From JAHFTW01 sp038046785 (GTDB lineage: Archaea > Thermoplasmatota > E2 > JACPAO01 > JAHFTW01), in the NCBI GenBank assembly GCA_038046785.1, contig JBBSVM010000007.1, positions 31,549 through 95,548 on the forward strand: DNA of 64,000 nt, given 5' to 3'. Made by a program: the position numbers and the translations under genes. The notes beneath the pieces are model-generated. The model made no database searches. It was given only the letters and a program-made list of their open reading frames with translations, and was not told the origin of the DNA. Positions 25,058 to 33,119 of the stretch are shown here, one piece after another. Within the stretch, counting starts at the first letter, position 1, and the number at the start of each line of letters is the position of its first letter.

Positions 25058-26043
25058 TATGCTGCACCTCCGGGGACAGCCTCAGGGGCAGCTTCGACCG
25101 GGCGGGGCGTCGGGGCCTTCTGGGCTCCGGGCACAACCTGGACCTTGGCGCGCACGGCGGGGGTCATCTTGACGGAATCGACCGACTTGAGGGCGGCGAA
25201 AACCGCCTTCGCGTAGTTGGTCGAGGTGCCGGTCTGGCCGCGCGTGTAGATCCACGCGTCCTGGACGCCGGCGAGCGAGAGGACCGCCTTCGCGGTCTTG
25301 CCGCCGACCAGGCCGGTGCCCTGCGGCGCCGGCTTGATGGTGACCTCGGTCGAGGCGCACTTGCCGAACAGCTTGAACGGCACGGAGTTGGCGGGAGCGC
25401 CGGGGGCGGACTGCCAGGAGCCGGAGCCGCGCTTGACCTCGATCATCGAGATCTTGGCGCGGTCGATGGCGCGCTTGATGGTGGGGCCGACTTCCTTGCC
25501 CTTCGCCATGCCGAGGCCGACGAAGCCGTCGCGGTTGCCCGTCACAGCAGTGATGCTGAAGCGGACGCGGCGGCCGGAGTCGGTCATGCGCTGGACGGAG
25601 GAGATGTTGATGACTTCGTCGCCGAGCTCGGAGAGCAAGGCGTCGACAATCTCGGCCTCGCGCAGCGGGAGCTTGGTCGCGATGGCGTCGCCCATCGTGC
25701 GAATCTCACCGGACTTGACCATCTTGCCGAGGCGGGTCTTGGGGACCCACGGCAGCTTCGGGCCGTCGTCGTCGCGGCGGCGCCGGGGGGCGCCATCGCG
25801 GGGACCGCCGCGGCCACGGGGGCCGCCAGCGGCGCCACGGGGACCGCCAGGGCCACCGGGGCCACGCGGGCCGCCGAAGCCACCGGTGCGGGGGCCACCG
25901 AAGCCGCCGCCACCTTGGCGGGGGGCGCTGGGGGTGCCGACGGGACCGCCGGCCTGGCGCGGCAGGCGGGGTTCGCGGCGGGGACCGTCGCTGCGCGGGG
26001 GACCGCGAGCGGCGGGAGCAGATGGGGAGGGGGTTTCAGCCAT
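25057..26043 (-). CDS. rps5: 30S ribosomal protein uS5 with Gly/Arg/Pro-rich N-terminal extension
   Basis: At 328 residues it is about 100 longer than typical archaeal uS5. Residues 1-95 are almost only Gly, Pro, Arg and Ala (repeats such as GGFGGPRTGGFGGPRG and PRGRGGPRDG), like an RGG RNA-binding tail. The conserved protein starts near 96 with PKLPWVPKTRLGKMV and includes the S5 dsRBD-like domain (RVRFSITAVTGNRDGFVGLGMAKGKE) and C-terminal domain (QGTGLVGGKTAKAVLSLAGV). The ATG at 26043 fits operon spacing; no internal start is clearly better. Confidence 0.94.
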   Translation of the reverse strand: MAETPSPSAPAARGPPRSDGPRREPRLPRQAGGPVGTPSAPRQGGGGFGGPRTGGFGGPRGPGGPGGPRGAAGGPRGRGGPRDGAPRRRRDDDGPKLPWVPKTRLGKMVKSGEIRTMGDAIATKLPLREAEIVDALLSELGDEVINISSVQRMTDSGRRVRFSITAVTGNRDGFVGLGMAKGKEVGPTIKRAIDRAKISMIEVKRGSGSWQSAPGAPANSVPFKLFGKCASTEVTIKPAPQGTGLVGGKTAKAVLSLAGVQDAWIYTRGQTGTSTNYAKAVFAALKSVDSVKMTPAVRAKVQVVPGAQKAPTPRPVEAAPEAVPGGAA

Positions 26044-26057
26044 GGGGATCTTCCTCG

Positions 26058-26588
26058 TCAGTTTGACTTAGCCGAGCCGGACTTCGGGGCCTTGCCGGCC
26101 TCGATGCTGCCCTTCACGGCGTTGAAGTTCGTTTCCATCTCGAGGAAGGCGCCGGTGATGCGCTCCTCGGAGGGGTAGATGTCGTCGTCGCCGGCGGCGA
26201 CCTCGATGCCGGCGTCCTTGATGCCCTTGAGGGCGGCAAAGACGCGCGAGCCTTTCGAGGGCACGTGGCGGCCGATGTCCAGAACCGCCGACTCGACGCC
26301 AGCGGCGGCCGCGCGCTTGCCGGCCAGGAGGCCAGTGAGGTACGCGGCGGGGGTGTTCTTGGACGAGCCTTCCCAGCCGAGCTTCTTGAGCTCCTGGGCG
26401 ACGGCGGTCGCCTGGATGGCGTCGCCCTCGTTGGCCCACTCCACGAACTGGACAATGATGTTGGTCGCGGTGCGGCGCACGACGACGCGGGTCTCGCCCG
26501 ACTTCAACAGGGCGAGGCGCTTGCGGTAGTCGGTGCGGCCTTCGCGGCGGCGGCGGAACGGAACGCGGGTGCGGGGTCCGACGGCCAT
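26058..26588 (-). CDS. rpl18: 50S ribosomal protein uL18
   Basis: 176 residues; binds 5S rRNA with uL5. Diagnostic features are FRRRREGRTDYRKRLALLKSGETRVVVRRTATNI near the start, AAYLTGLLAGKRA in the middle, and the C-terminal segment RVFAALKGIKDAGIEV. Its ATG overlaps the eL19 stop by one base, and uS5 starts 14 bases after its own stop. Gene order eL19-uL18-uS5 is the archaeal norm. Confidence 0.96.
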   Translation of the reverse strand: MAVGPRTRVPFRRRREGRTDYRKRLALLKSGETRVVVRRTATNIIVQFVEWANEGDAIQATAVAQELKKLGWEGSSKNTPAAYLTGLLAGKRAAAAGVESAVLDIGRHVPSKGSRVFAALKGIKDAGIEVAAGDDDIYPSEERITGAFLEMETNFNAVKGSIEAGKAPKSGSAKSN

Positions 26589-27052
26589 TAGACGGCCACC
26601 TCCTCGGAGATGGAGCCTTCAGTCTTCATGTGGGAGCGCATGTGGGCACGGGAACGGAACTGGCCACCCTTGGCGCGCACGTAGTAGGCGCGGTAGACGG
26701 AGGCGTCGATGGCACCTTTCTCGCGCAGGACACGCAGCTCGTCGCGGATGGCGCGGATGACCATCATCCAGCGGTCCTTGCGCGGCGAGCGGGCGAACTT
26801 GGCGCCCTTGCGCGAGCCGGGGCCGGTGCGGCGGCCCTTGGCTTTCTGGGCGGCGATGTGGCGGCCGCGGCCGCGCGACACGCCAGTCTTCTGCACGGCG
26901 ACGATGACGCCACCGGAGACCAGCTTGCGGACGTCGGCGCGGGTGACGGCGCCGGCGACCTCTTCGGCCCGGTCGGGGTCGATGCGGACGCGCGACTTGC
27001 CCACCTTCATGACCTCAGAAGCGAGGCGCTTCTGGTTGCGGAGGTCGGCCAT
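26588..27052 (-). CDS. rpl19e: 50S ribosomal protein eL19
   Basis: 154 residues, archaeal/eukaryotic type. Starts MADLRNQKRLASEVMKVGKSRV and contains KAKGRRTGPGSRKGAKFARSPRKDRWM, a basic family hallmark, followed by the long helix with VYRAYYVRAKGGQFRSRAHM. The ATG overlaps the stop of eL32 and its own stop overlaps the uL18 start, so three genes are chained by one-base overlaps. Confidence 0.96.
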   Translation of the reverse strand: MADLRNQKRLASEVMKVGKSRVRIDPDRAEEVAGAVTRADVRKLVSGGVIVAVQKTGVSRGRGRHIAAQKAKGRRTGPGSRKGAKFARSPRKDRWMMVIRAIRDELRVLREKGAIDASVYRAYYVRAKGGQFRSRAHMRSHMKTEGSISEEVAV

Positions 27053-27585
27053 TAGGACTCAACCTCCTTGGGGGCGTTGAGGACGCGGATGCCAAGCTTG
27101 GCGGCCGCGGCGGCGATCAGTTTCGCCTTGCGGGTGCCGACGGTGCCGCCGATGCGGGCCGCCTGCGTCGCCTTGGCGAGGGTCTGGACGTCGGCCTCAT
27201 TGTAGACGAGGACCTCTTCGAAACCGGAGGGGTGCAGGCCGCGGACATCGCCGGGGCCGCGGTAGCCAATCGAGACGACTGGCGGGCGGTAGTTGTAGTG
27301 GCGGCGCACCTTCGAGTGGATGCCGCTCGGGACGCGCCAGGGGGCGTTCTTGCCGCCGAGCTTCTTGTAGCGCCACCATTCGTGGCGGCGGAAGGCCGGG
27401 CGGGCGGCGTTCTTGGATTCGCGCTGTCCGAGGGACTGGCGCTGCTCCACGGAGAGCGTGGGCTTGGGGCCGGCCTTGTGGACGGTTCCCTTGCTCGACT
27501 CCGGCTGGGCCTTGACCGCGGCGGGCGCCTTGGGCGCGTCCTTGACGGACTTGGTCGCTGCGGCTTGGGTCTTGGTGGTTGCCAT
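27052..27585 (-). CDS. rpl32e: 50S ribosomal protein eL32 with Ala/Lys-rich N-terminal extension
   Basis: 177 residues. The core begins near residue 55 (SKNAARPAFRRHEWWRYKKLGGKNAPWRVPSGIHSK) and continues with PPVVSIGYRGPGDVRGLHPSGFEEVLVYN, both diagnostic for eL32. The first 50 residues are a low-complexity Ala/Lys/Thr/Pro segment. It lies two bases after uL6 and overlaps eL19 by one base. Confidence 0.95.
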   Translation of the reverse strand: MATTKTQAAATKSVKDAPKAPAAVKAQPESSKGTVHKAGPKPTLSVEQRQSLGQRESKNAARPAFRRHEWWRYKKLGGKNAPWRVPSGIHSKVRRHYNYRPPVVSIGYRGPGDVRGLHPSGFEEVLVYNEADVQTLAKATQAARIGGTVGTRKAKLIAAAAAKLGIRVLNAPKEVES

Positions 27586-27587
27586 GG

Positions 27588-28127
27588 TTACTCACCCTTC
27601 TTGGTGATGTAGACACCGTCTTGGAAGACGCGGATGTCCTTGTTGCGAATCTTGGTGCAGCCTTCGATGTTGGCCGCGGTCTGGCTCACGGAGGCAAGGT
27701 CGACGCCCTCGAGGGTGACGTCCTGGCCCTTCACCGTGATCTTGACGCCGGGGACGATCTTGGCGGTGCGCGGTGCGCGCTCGCCCAGGAAGTTCTCGAC
27801 GTGGAAGGTGTCGCCCTGGATGGTCATCTTGATGGGGAAGTGGTTGAACACTGCCTTCATGTTGTAGGTCCAGCCCTTGGTGACGCCGACAATCATGTTG
27901 GTGATGTGGGAGGCGTAGGTGCCGGCGATGGCCTTCTCCTTGCGGCGCGGGGCCTCCTTCTCGACGACCACCGTGTTGCCGTCCATGCGGACGGTGACGG
28001 CGAGGCTGCGGAAGGGGCGCTCGAGGGTGCCCTTGGGGCCCTTGACAACCGTCTTGTTGGCGGGGCCAACGGTGACGGTGATGCCGGCGGGGACGGGGAT
28101 TTTGTGCTGAATGTTGGGTTTCGTCAT
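27588..28127 (-). CDS. rpl6: 50S ribosomal protein uL6
   Basis: 179 residues, two tandem uL6 domains. The first has IPVPAGITVTVGPANKTVVKGPKGTLERPF, the second contains KMTIQGDTFHVENFLGERAPRTAKIVPGVKITVKGQDVTLEGVD, the strongly conserved C-terminal rRNA-binding part. Nine bases separate it from uS8 upstream and two from eL32 downstream. Confidence 0.97.
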   Translation of the reverse strand: MTKPNIQHKIPVPAGITVTVGPANKTVVKGPKGTLERPFRSLAVTVRMDGNTVVVEKEAPRRKEKAIAGTYASHITNMIVGVTKGWTYNMKAVFNHFPIKMTIQGDTFHVENFLGERAPRTAKIVPGVKITVKGQDVTLEGVDLASVSQTAANIEGCTKIRNKDIRVFQDGVYITKKGE

Positions 28128-28136
28128 GTCAACACC

Positions 28137-28526
28137 TCAGTACACGAACGCCAGAAGGCGTCCTCCGGTCCCGACCTGCTTGGCCTGGGTTTGGTCGATG
28201 ATGCCGCCGGTCGTCGTGAGGATGAGCGAGCCCATGTCGCGTCCGGGCAGGAAGCGCGATTCCCAGGCGTCGAACTCGTCCTTCTGGATGGCGTAGCGCG
28301 GCTTGATGACACCGCAGTTGTTGATCTGGCCGACGAGGGTGACCTTGTAGAGGCCGCCTTTGCCGTCGTCCTGGTATTCGAAGGGCCCGATGTAGCCCTG
28401 GTCCTGCATGACCTTGAGCACGCGGCCGACCAGCTTGCTGGCGGGGGTGAGCGTGGCTTCGGTCTTGCCGGCGCGCTCCGCGTTGCGGAGAATCGTCATG
28501 GCGTCTGCGAGAGGATCGTTGAGCAT
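28137..28526 (-). CDS. rps8: 30S ribosomal protein uS8
   Basis: 129 residues; binds helix 21 of 16S rRNA. Starts MLNDPLADAMTILRNAERAGK, contains the FEYQDDGKGGLYKVTLVGQINNCGVIKPRY linker and ends with the S8 signature region GSLILTTTGGIIDQTQAKQVGTGGRLLAFVY. Normal archaeal length. It lies nine bases after uS14. Confidence 0.97.
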   Translation of the reverse strand: MLNDPLADAMTILRNAERAGKTEATLTPASKLVGRVLKVMQDQGYIGPFEYQDDGKGGLYKVTLVGQINNCGVIKPRYAIQKDEFDAWESRFLPGRDMGSLILTTTGGIIDQTQAKQVGTGGRLLAFVY

Positions 28527-28535
28527 GTCATAACC

Positions 28536-28697
28536 TCAGGAGTACTTTTTGAAGCCCAGGTCGCGGGCGTTGTCGCGGAAGCAGTGCCGGCAGAGCCGGA
28601 GGCCGTAGCGGCGAACCATCGAGCGCATCTGACCGCAGCGGCGGCAGCCCTCGTAGACGCCCTTGAACACTTTGCGTTCTTTCAGTTGGATGGACAT
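28536..28697 (-). CDS. rps14: 30S ribosomal protein uS14 (zinc form)
   Basis: A 53-residue gene read directly from the minus strand: starts MSIQLKERKVFKGVYEGC and ends DLGFKKYS. Four zinc ligands are present, Cys18, Cys21, Cys36 and Cys39 (CRRC and CRHC), as in the archaeal zinc-containing uS14. The ATG at 28697 overlaps the uL5 stop by one base (TAATG), and uS8 follows nine bases later. Confidence 0.95.
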   Translation of the reverse strand: MSIQLKERKVFKGVYEGCRRCGQMRSMVRRYGLRLCRHCFRDNARDLGFKKYS

Positions 28698-29359
28698 TAG
28701 CCGACCACCTCGATCTTGAACTTGGGGACCAGGAACGCCTTCGCTTCCTCGCGGGTGACGCGGTGGGTGGCGGGGACGCTGCGGGCGAGGAGGCGGCGGC
28801 GCTTGATGCGGAAGCCGGGCTTCTCGAGGGTGATGCAGACGTCCATGCCGAACACACCGACGTCGGGGTCGTAGCGCTCGCCTTCGAAGTTCGTGTAGTC
28901 GGTGACGCCGAACTGCAGGTTGCCCTGGTTGTCGAAGGAGTACTCGTAGATCTTGTTCTTGCGCGAGTAGAGGGCGCGCTGGACGAAGGACTCAGCGTCC
29001 TCGCCGCGCAGCGTGACCTTGCAGCCGATGGGTTTGCCAATCGAGATGCCGAGTTCGCGGTTGAGCGCCTTGGCGTTGGTGCGCACCGACTTGTGGCCGG
29101 TGAGCTTGGCGAGGACCTTCTCCGCCTTCTCGAGCTTCTCGCCACCGTCGCCGACACCGATGTTGACGGTGACTTTGGCGATGCGGGGCAGGGTCATGGG
29201 GTTGACGCCGCCGGCGGCCATCTTGGCGGCGGGGGCCTTCGGGGCCTTGGGCGCCTTGGGCGCGGCGGCCTTGGGGGCGGCAGGCTTGGCCTGGGCGGGC
29301 TTGGCGGCGGCCGGCTTGGCCGCGGGGGCCTTGGCAACGGTGGTCGCAGTGTTAGACAA
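28697..29359 (-). CDS. rpl5: 50S ribosomal protein uL5 with Ala/Pro/Lys-rich N-terminal extension
   Basis: 220 residues. The conserved part starts near residue 50 (VNPMTLPRIAKVTVNIGVGDGGEKL) and includes GHKSVRTNAKALNRELGISIGKPIGCKVTLRG and FGVTDYTNFEGERYDPDVGVFGMDV, contacting 5S rRNA and the P-site tRNA. Residues 1-48 are a repeat-like run of Ala, Pro and Lys. The start overlaps the end of eS4 by eight bases. Confidence 0.95.
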   Translation of the reverse strand: MSNTATTVAKAPAAKPAAAKPAQAKPAAPKAAAPKAPKAPKAPAAKMAAGGVNPMTLPRIAKVTVNIGVGDGGEKLEKAEKVLAKLTGHKSVRTNAKALNRELGISIGKPIGCKVTLRGEDAESFVQRALYSRKNKIYEYSFDNQGNLQFGVTDYTNFEGERYDPDVGVFGMDVCITLEKPGFRIKRRRLLARSVPATHRVTREEAKAFLVPKFKIEVVG

Positions 29360-30068
29360 TCGTCTTCACCTCAACAGTGGGCAGGTTGGCCTTTTCGCCA
29401 ATCGGGAAGGCGTAGGGCTTGATGGTGGTGAAGGAGCCGTCGGCCGCCGTGAGGTGAATCAGGTTGGGCTTGTGGCTCTTCGTCACTTCGATGGACTTGA
29501 CGGGGGCGATCTCGCCGGCGTGGCGACCATCGACGATGAAGACCTGGGCGCCTTCCTTGAGCGGGAAGTGGCCGATGACCTTCTGCGAGGGCAGCTCGAG
29601 GCGCAGGACGTCGCCGGTGGCGTAGTCGTCCTTCTTGACGAGGAGGTTGCGGCCGTCGTGCAGGTTGAGCTGCGTGAGGCCGCCCTTGACGGTGGACTTG
29701 CCGGTGACCTGGGAGAGTTTCCAGTTGACCTTGGCATCCACGGGGGCGAGGCGGAGGCGGGCCTTCTCATCGAGGGTGACGCGCCAGGACTTGCCGACCT
29801 TGGGGACGGAGACGACGTCCATGAAGCCGACCGCGAACTTGGCGTCCTTGACGATGCGGCCGTCGACGAGAATCTCGCCGGCGCCGATGACGCGGCGGGC
29901 CTCGCGGCCGGTGGCGGTGAGGCCGAGGACGTCGCGGACCACGGTGGCGAGCGGCAGGGCGCGCTCGATGGCGTGCGCGCCGGGGCGGGGCTTCGTGGTG
30001 TAGACGTTGGTCTTGCGGGGGATGACCCAGGAGCGGGGGCTCGCCAGGCGCTTCAGGTGCTTGCTCAT
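29352..30068 (-). CDS. rps4e: 30S ribosomal protein eS4
   Basis: 238 residues, archaeal/eukaryotic eS4. Starts MSKHLKRLASPRSWVIPRKTNVYTTKPRPGAH, the family hallmark, then an S4-like RNA-binding part (GAGEILVDGRIVKDAKFAVGFMDVVSV) and a KOW-like C-terminal part (GAQVFIVDGRHAGEIAPVKSIEV). It lies three bases after uL24 and overlaps uL5 by eight bases. Confidence 0.96.
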   Translation of the reverse strand: MSKHLKRLASPRSWVIPRKTNVYTTKPRPGAHAIERALPLATVVRDVLGLTATGREARRVIGAGEILVDGRIVKDAKFAVGFMDVVSVPKVGKSWRVTLDEKARLRLAPVDAKVNWKLSQVTGKSTVKGGLTQLNLHDGRNLLVKKDDYATGDVLRLELPSQKVIGHFPLKEGAQVFIVDGRHAGEIAPVKSIEVTKSHKPNLIHLTAADGSFTTIKPYAFPIGEKANLPTVEVKTIV

Positions 30069-30071
30069 GGC

Positions 30072-30533
30072 TTAGGCCTCCTTCTTGGCCGGGGTCTTCT
30101 TTGCGGCGGCGGGCTTGGCCTTCGCGGCCTTCGGCTCCTTCGCCTTTCCGCCTTCGCCCTTCTTGGCGGCCTCTTCGGCGGCGTCGAGTTTGGCGCGGCG
30201 GCGCTTGTCCTCCATGTTCAGCTTCACGATGAGCAGGTTGGAGGGGTCAATCGAGCGGGGCACCTCGGTGCCGTCCGCCTTCTTGTTGATGACCTTCTCG
30301 ACGGTGACCTTGCGGACGGTGACGTCGATGGTGAGCACCTTGCCGGTCTGGCCGGCGAAGTCGCCGCGCAGGACCTTGACCTCATCGCCCTTGATGACGG
30401 TGAGGTTGCGGCGGTTGTACTTCAGAAGGAGCTCCTCGGAGAGGTGGCTGGCCATCTGCTTGCGCGCCTGGTGGTGGGGCGCGTCGAAGCGGGCCTTGCG
30501 CTGTTTGCGGGGTTGCGTGGAGGAAATGGGCAT
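30072..30533 (-). CDS. rpl24: 50S ribosomal protein uL24
   Basis: 153 residues. Archaeal uL24 start (SSTQPRKQRKARFDAPHHQARKQMASHLSEELLLKY), the KOW motif (IKGDEVKVLRGDFAGQTGKVLTIDV) and the DGTEVPRSIDPSNLLIVKLNMEDKRR block. The last 45 residues are a Lys/Ala-rich tail. Eleven bases separate it from uL14. Confidence 0.96.
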   Translation of the reverse strand: MPISSTQPRKQRKARFDAPHHQARKQMASHLSEELLLKYNRRNLTVIKGDEVKVLRGDFAGQTGKVLTIDVTVRKVTVEKVINKKADGTEVPRSIDPSNLLIVKLNMEDKRRRAKLDAAEEAAKKGEGGKAKEPKAAKAKPAAAKKTPAKKEA

Positions 30534-30544
30534 GTTTGGTCACC

Positions 30545-30946
30545 TCAGACAATGGTAGCGGCGGTTGCGGCGATGCGGGGCCAGCGGGCAGCGGCCTCTT
30601 TCGCGACGGGGCCTTTGATTTGCGAGCCTTTGACTTCCCCGTCATCCTGGTTGATGATGACGCAGGCGTTGTCCTCGAAGGCGACCGTGGTGCCGTCGGG
30701 GCGCTGGAAGGGGCGGCGCTGGCGGACGACGACCGCGTAGAGAATCTGGCGGCGCATCTCGGGGGTGCCCTTCTTGACGGAGACGATGATCATGTCACCG
30801 ACGCCGGCGGCCGGGTAGCGCTTCATGACGCCACCGAGCTTGGGGACCATGATGATCTCGACTTCCTTGGCACCAGTGTTGTCGATGACCTCCATGCGGG
30901 CGCCACGGGGGAGACCGCGGGAGACGTTGGCTGCAATTCCGCGCAT
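30545..30946 (-). CDS. rpl14: 50S ribosomal protein uL14
   Basis: 133 residues from the ATG at 30946. Contains MEVIDNTGAKEVEIIMVPKLGGVMKRYPAAGVGDMIIVSVKKGTPEMRRQ and GTTVAFEDNACVIINQDDGEVKGSQIKGPVAKEAAARWPRIA, both strongly conserved. A longer open frame upstream is antisense noise and was not used. Two bases separate it from the uS17 stop. Confidence 0.97.
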   Translation of the reverse strand: MRGIAANVSRGLPRGARMEVIDNTGAKEVEIIMVPKLGGVMKRYPAAGVGDMIIVSVKKGTPEMRRQILYAVVVRQRRPFQRPDGTTVAFEDNACVIINQDDGEVKGSQIKGPVAKEAAARWPRIAATAATIV

Positions 30947-30948
30947 GC

Positions 30949-31428
30949 TTAGGCCTCCTTCTTGACAACGGGCTTGGCGACAGCCTTGGCGACCGGCTTC
31001 TTGGTGGCGGCGGGCTTCGCGGCGGCCTTGGTTGCGGCCTTGGCGGCGACGTGGGTCGCAGCGGTGTCGTTCGGGTGGGCCTTGAACTCCTGCGGGTTGC
31101 CGCGGTTCTCGACCACGACGAAGGAAACGGTCTTGGAGAGCGGGCGGCACTCGGCGATGACGACCTCATCCCCGACGGCGACGTCGATGTTGGAGGGGAC
31201 GTGGGCCGGGTAGCGGCGGGTGCGCTTCTCGATGCGCTCGTACTTGGCGTCGGTGCGGCTGTGCTGCTTCTCGACGACGGCGGTGTGCTGCATCTTCGCC
31301 GACACGATGGTGCCGACGATGACGCTGCCGCGGACGGGCAGGGTGCCGTTGAACGGGTTCATGCGGTCGCCGGGGGCCGGCTCGCGCTTGGGGGCGACGA
31401 TGTCGATGCCGATGTCACGGATGGCCAT
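30949..31428 (-). CDS. rps17: 30S ribosomal protein uS17 with Ala/Lys-rich tail
   Basis: 159 residues from the ATG at 31428 (MAIRDIGIDIVAPKREPAPGDR). The uS17 OB-fold is seen in LPVRGSVIVGTIVSAKMQHTAVVEKQ and YERIEKRTRRYPAHVPSNIDVAVGDEVVIAECRPLSKTVSFVVVE. The final 50 residues are repetitive Ala/Lys/Thr/Pro. It is the first gene of the second ribosomal block; a TATA element lies about 180 bases upstream and DUF1428 and peptidase genes interrupt the cluster before it. Confidence 0.96.
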   Translation of the reverse strand: MAIRDIGIDIVAPKREPAPGDRMNPFNGTLPVRGSVIVGTIVSAKMQHTAVVEKQHSRTDAKYERIEKRTRRYPAHVPSNIDVAVGDEVVIAECRPLSKTVSFVVVENRGNPQEFKAHPNDTAATHVAAKAATKAAAKPAATKKPVAKAVAKPVVKKEA

Positions 31429-31593
31429 GGGGTGTGTTCTCCTTAGGTGACGGTGGAGGCGGGTAGGGCTGGAACACCCTTCCATCTCCTTGGCACGACG
31501 CAGGGGTAACGTCCCCCCGCCATGCGACCCGACCGCTCGGGCAAGATACGGTTTCCAGGCGGCGGGTGGAGACCCACTACCTGTTCGTGGACC

Positions 31594-31620
31594 TCCGCGA
31601 GACCCAATTGGATATAAACT
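31594..31620 (-). promoter_or_regulatory. Possible promoter of the uS17-uL15 operon
   Basis: On the minus strand GAGTTTATATCC followed by AATTGGGTCTCGCGG. The TATA box is clear in a GC-rich setting, and the GGGTCT..GCGG after it resembles, weakly, the shared element before aEF1A, uS13 and uL3. It implies a leader of about 160 bases, in which no small gene was found. Confidence 0.5.
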
Positions 31621-31633
31621 CGACGGGGCGGCG

Positions 31634-32020
31634 TCAGCCTTCGACCATGACCTTGAACCCGGCGTAGCCGAAGCGCGCCATGTCGACCGGCATCTCGGAC
31701 GGGTCGAGGCCCGCCATGCGGGGGTCCGCCATGACCTTCTTGTTGACGCGGTCGCGGTGCGCCTTCGACTTGAAGACGATGAAAGCGAAGACCACGGTGT
31801 CGCCGCGCTTGGTCAGCGCCATTTTGGGGAAGGCGGAGGGGATCTTCTGCATCTTGCCTTTGGCGTCGGGGAACTGCGAGAAGGGGTCGTCCATGACGCA
31901 CTCCTTGTAGTCAAGGGCGCCGTGGTCCGTCCAGACCTTGGCTCCCAGGCGGGCGAACTTGCGGTACGCGGCCATCTTGGCGGTGGGGACCGGGATGAGG
32001 AAGCCGTCGACGTAGGTCAT
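31634..32020 (-). CDS. DUF1428 (YbaA-like) protein
   Basis: 128 residues. The start MTYVDGFLIPVPTAKMAAYRKFA, the middle FAFIVFKSKAHRDRVNKKVMADPRM and the end GYAGFKVMVEG match the DUF1428 family, a ferredoxin-like-fold dimer of unknown biochemical role found mainly in bacteria (E. coli YbaA). It sits inside the ribosomal cluster between the peptidase gene and uS17, on the same strand, which is not its normal place in archaea. Transfer from bacteria is possible but the base composition matches its neighbours. Confidence 0.85.
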   Translation of the reverse strand: MTYVDGFLIPVPTAKMAAYRKFARLGAKVWTDHGALDYKECVMDDPFSQFPDAKGKMQKIPSAFPKMALTKRGDTVVFAFIVFKSKAHRDRVNKKVMADPRMAGLDPSEMPVDMARFGYAGFKVMVEG

Positions 32021-32087
32021 GGAGGGTCTCCGCGTCTCGACCGCTTGCGCTCCTTATGAGCGCGACGGGCACCGGCCCTGGCGAGCT

Positions 32088-33119
32088 TCAGGCGGACGAC
32101 AGCATCTCGTCGAGGCTGGTCTGGTCCAGCACCAACGTCGTCACGTAACTCGCCTCGACGATGGTGGCGAACCCGGCCTCGAACTTGTCGCGCCCGCCGG
32201 CCAACTCGTAGACGTGCTCGACCGTGTCGAGCGGCTTGTGGTACTGGTCGTAGTCGGCGGCGTGGCGTCCCCCGGCAAAGCGCAGGATGGGAACGCCAGC
32301 TTCCTTGAAGTTGCGCTCGTCCGAGTTGCGGTCGTGCACGTCGAGCACCTCGACGCCCTCCGCGGGATAGCCAAGCGCTTGATTCATGAGCCGCGCGGTG
32401 AAGTCGTAGAGCGGGTCGATGACGTTCTCTCCCACCATGACATACATTTTCCAAGTGTCGTAGCCGGGCCAGTTGAGGCCGGTCATGTCGTAGCCGAGGA
32501 CAAAGTCGTAGACATATCCCTCGTCGTCCGCCACGACCACGTCATCGACGTACTTCTCCGAGGCGACGAGGCCGCGCTCCTCGCCGTCGAAGAAGATGCA
32601 GGCGAGGGTGCGCTCCATCGGGACGGCGGCGAGCGCCTTGCAGATGCTGTACTCCGCCGCGACGCCCGACAGGTCGTCGTAGGCGCCGTGGATGGTGGCG
32701 GTCTGCGAATCGTAGTGCGACACCAGCCCGATGCGGTGGGTCGGGTTCGTCGTCCCCGGCTTCGTCGCGATGATGGCGTGCAGGTCGGTGGCGTCGCTGG
32801 CGGGCAGGTCGATGCCCTGGATGCGGCCGGGGTACTGGCGCACCTCGACGGCGAAGCCGAGCGCCTCCATGTCGGCGACAATGCGCTCGCGCAGCATCGC
32901 GTTCGTGGGCGTGTTGGAGTCGTGCTTGGGATAGTTGGTCGCCACGTCCTCCCACCAATCAACTTGCGCTTCGACGTCCCACACGATGGGCGACACCGTC
33001 GCGGCAAGTCGGTCGGCGAGCGGCGCCAACCGGGCCCCGTCGTCTTGCGATGAGGGGTTCTGCGAGAGGCAGCCGGCAAGCAGAAGCAGGACAAAAATCG
33101 CGGCGGCGAGGTGTTTCAT
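32088..33119 (-). CDS. M28-family metallopeptidase lipoprotein
   Basis: 343 residues. The signal peptide (KHLAAAIFVLLLLAGC) ends in lipobox LAGC, so it is lipid-anchored outside. The M28 zinc-peptidase pattern is complete: SHYDSQ (His, Asp), GAYDDLSGVA (bridging Asp), DGEERGL (Glu-Glu), Asp in LGYDMTGLNWPG, and the C-terminal His in YDQYHKPLDT. Probably an aminopeptidase. The ATG at 33119 overlaps the Rpp29 stop (TGATG), coupling a secreted peptidase to an RNase P subunit inside the ribosomal cluster, an unusual pairing. Confidence 0.88.
   Translation of the reverse strand: MKHLAAAIFVLLLLAGCLSQNPSSQDDGARLAPLADRLAATVSPIVWDVEAQVDWWEDVATNYPKHDSNTPTNAMLRERIVADMEALGFAVEVRQYPGRIQGIDLPASDATDLHAIIATKPGTTNPTHRIGLVSHYDSQTATIHGAYDDLSGVAAEYSICKALAAVPMERTLACIFFDGEERGLVASEKYVDDVVVADDEGYVYDFVLGYDMTGLNWPGYDTWKMYVMVGENVIDPLYDFTARLMNQALGYPAEGVEVLDVHDRNSDERNFKEAGVPILRFAGGRHAADYDQYHKPLDTVEHVYELAGGRDKFEAGFATIVEASYVTTLVLDQTSLDEMLSSA

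Noticed and set aside
31443..31901. A gene in the leader region of uS17
   Set aside because: The open frame there is an out-of-frame shadow of DUF1428 and shows no start signal or recognisable protein.
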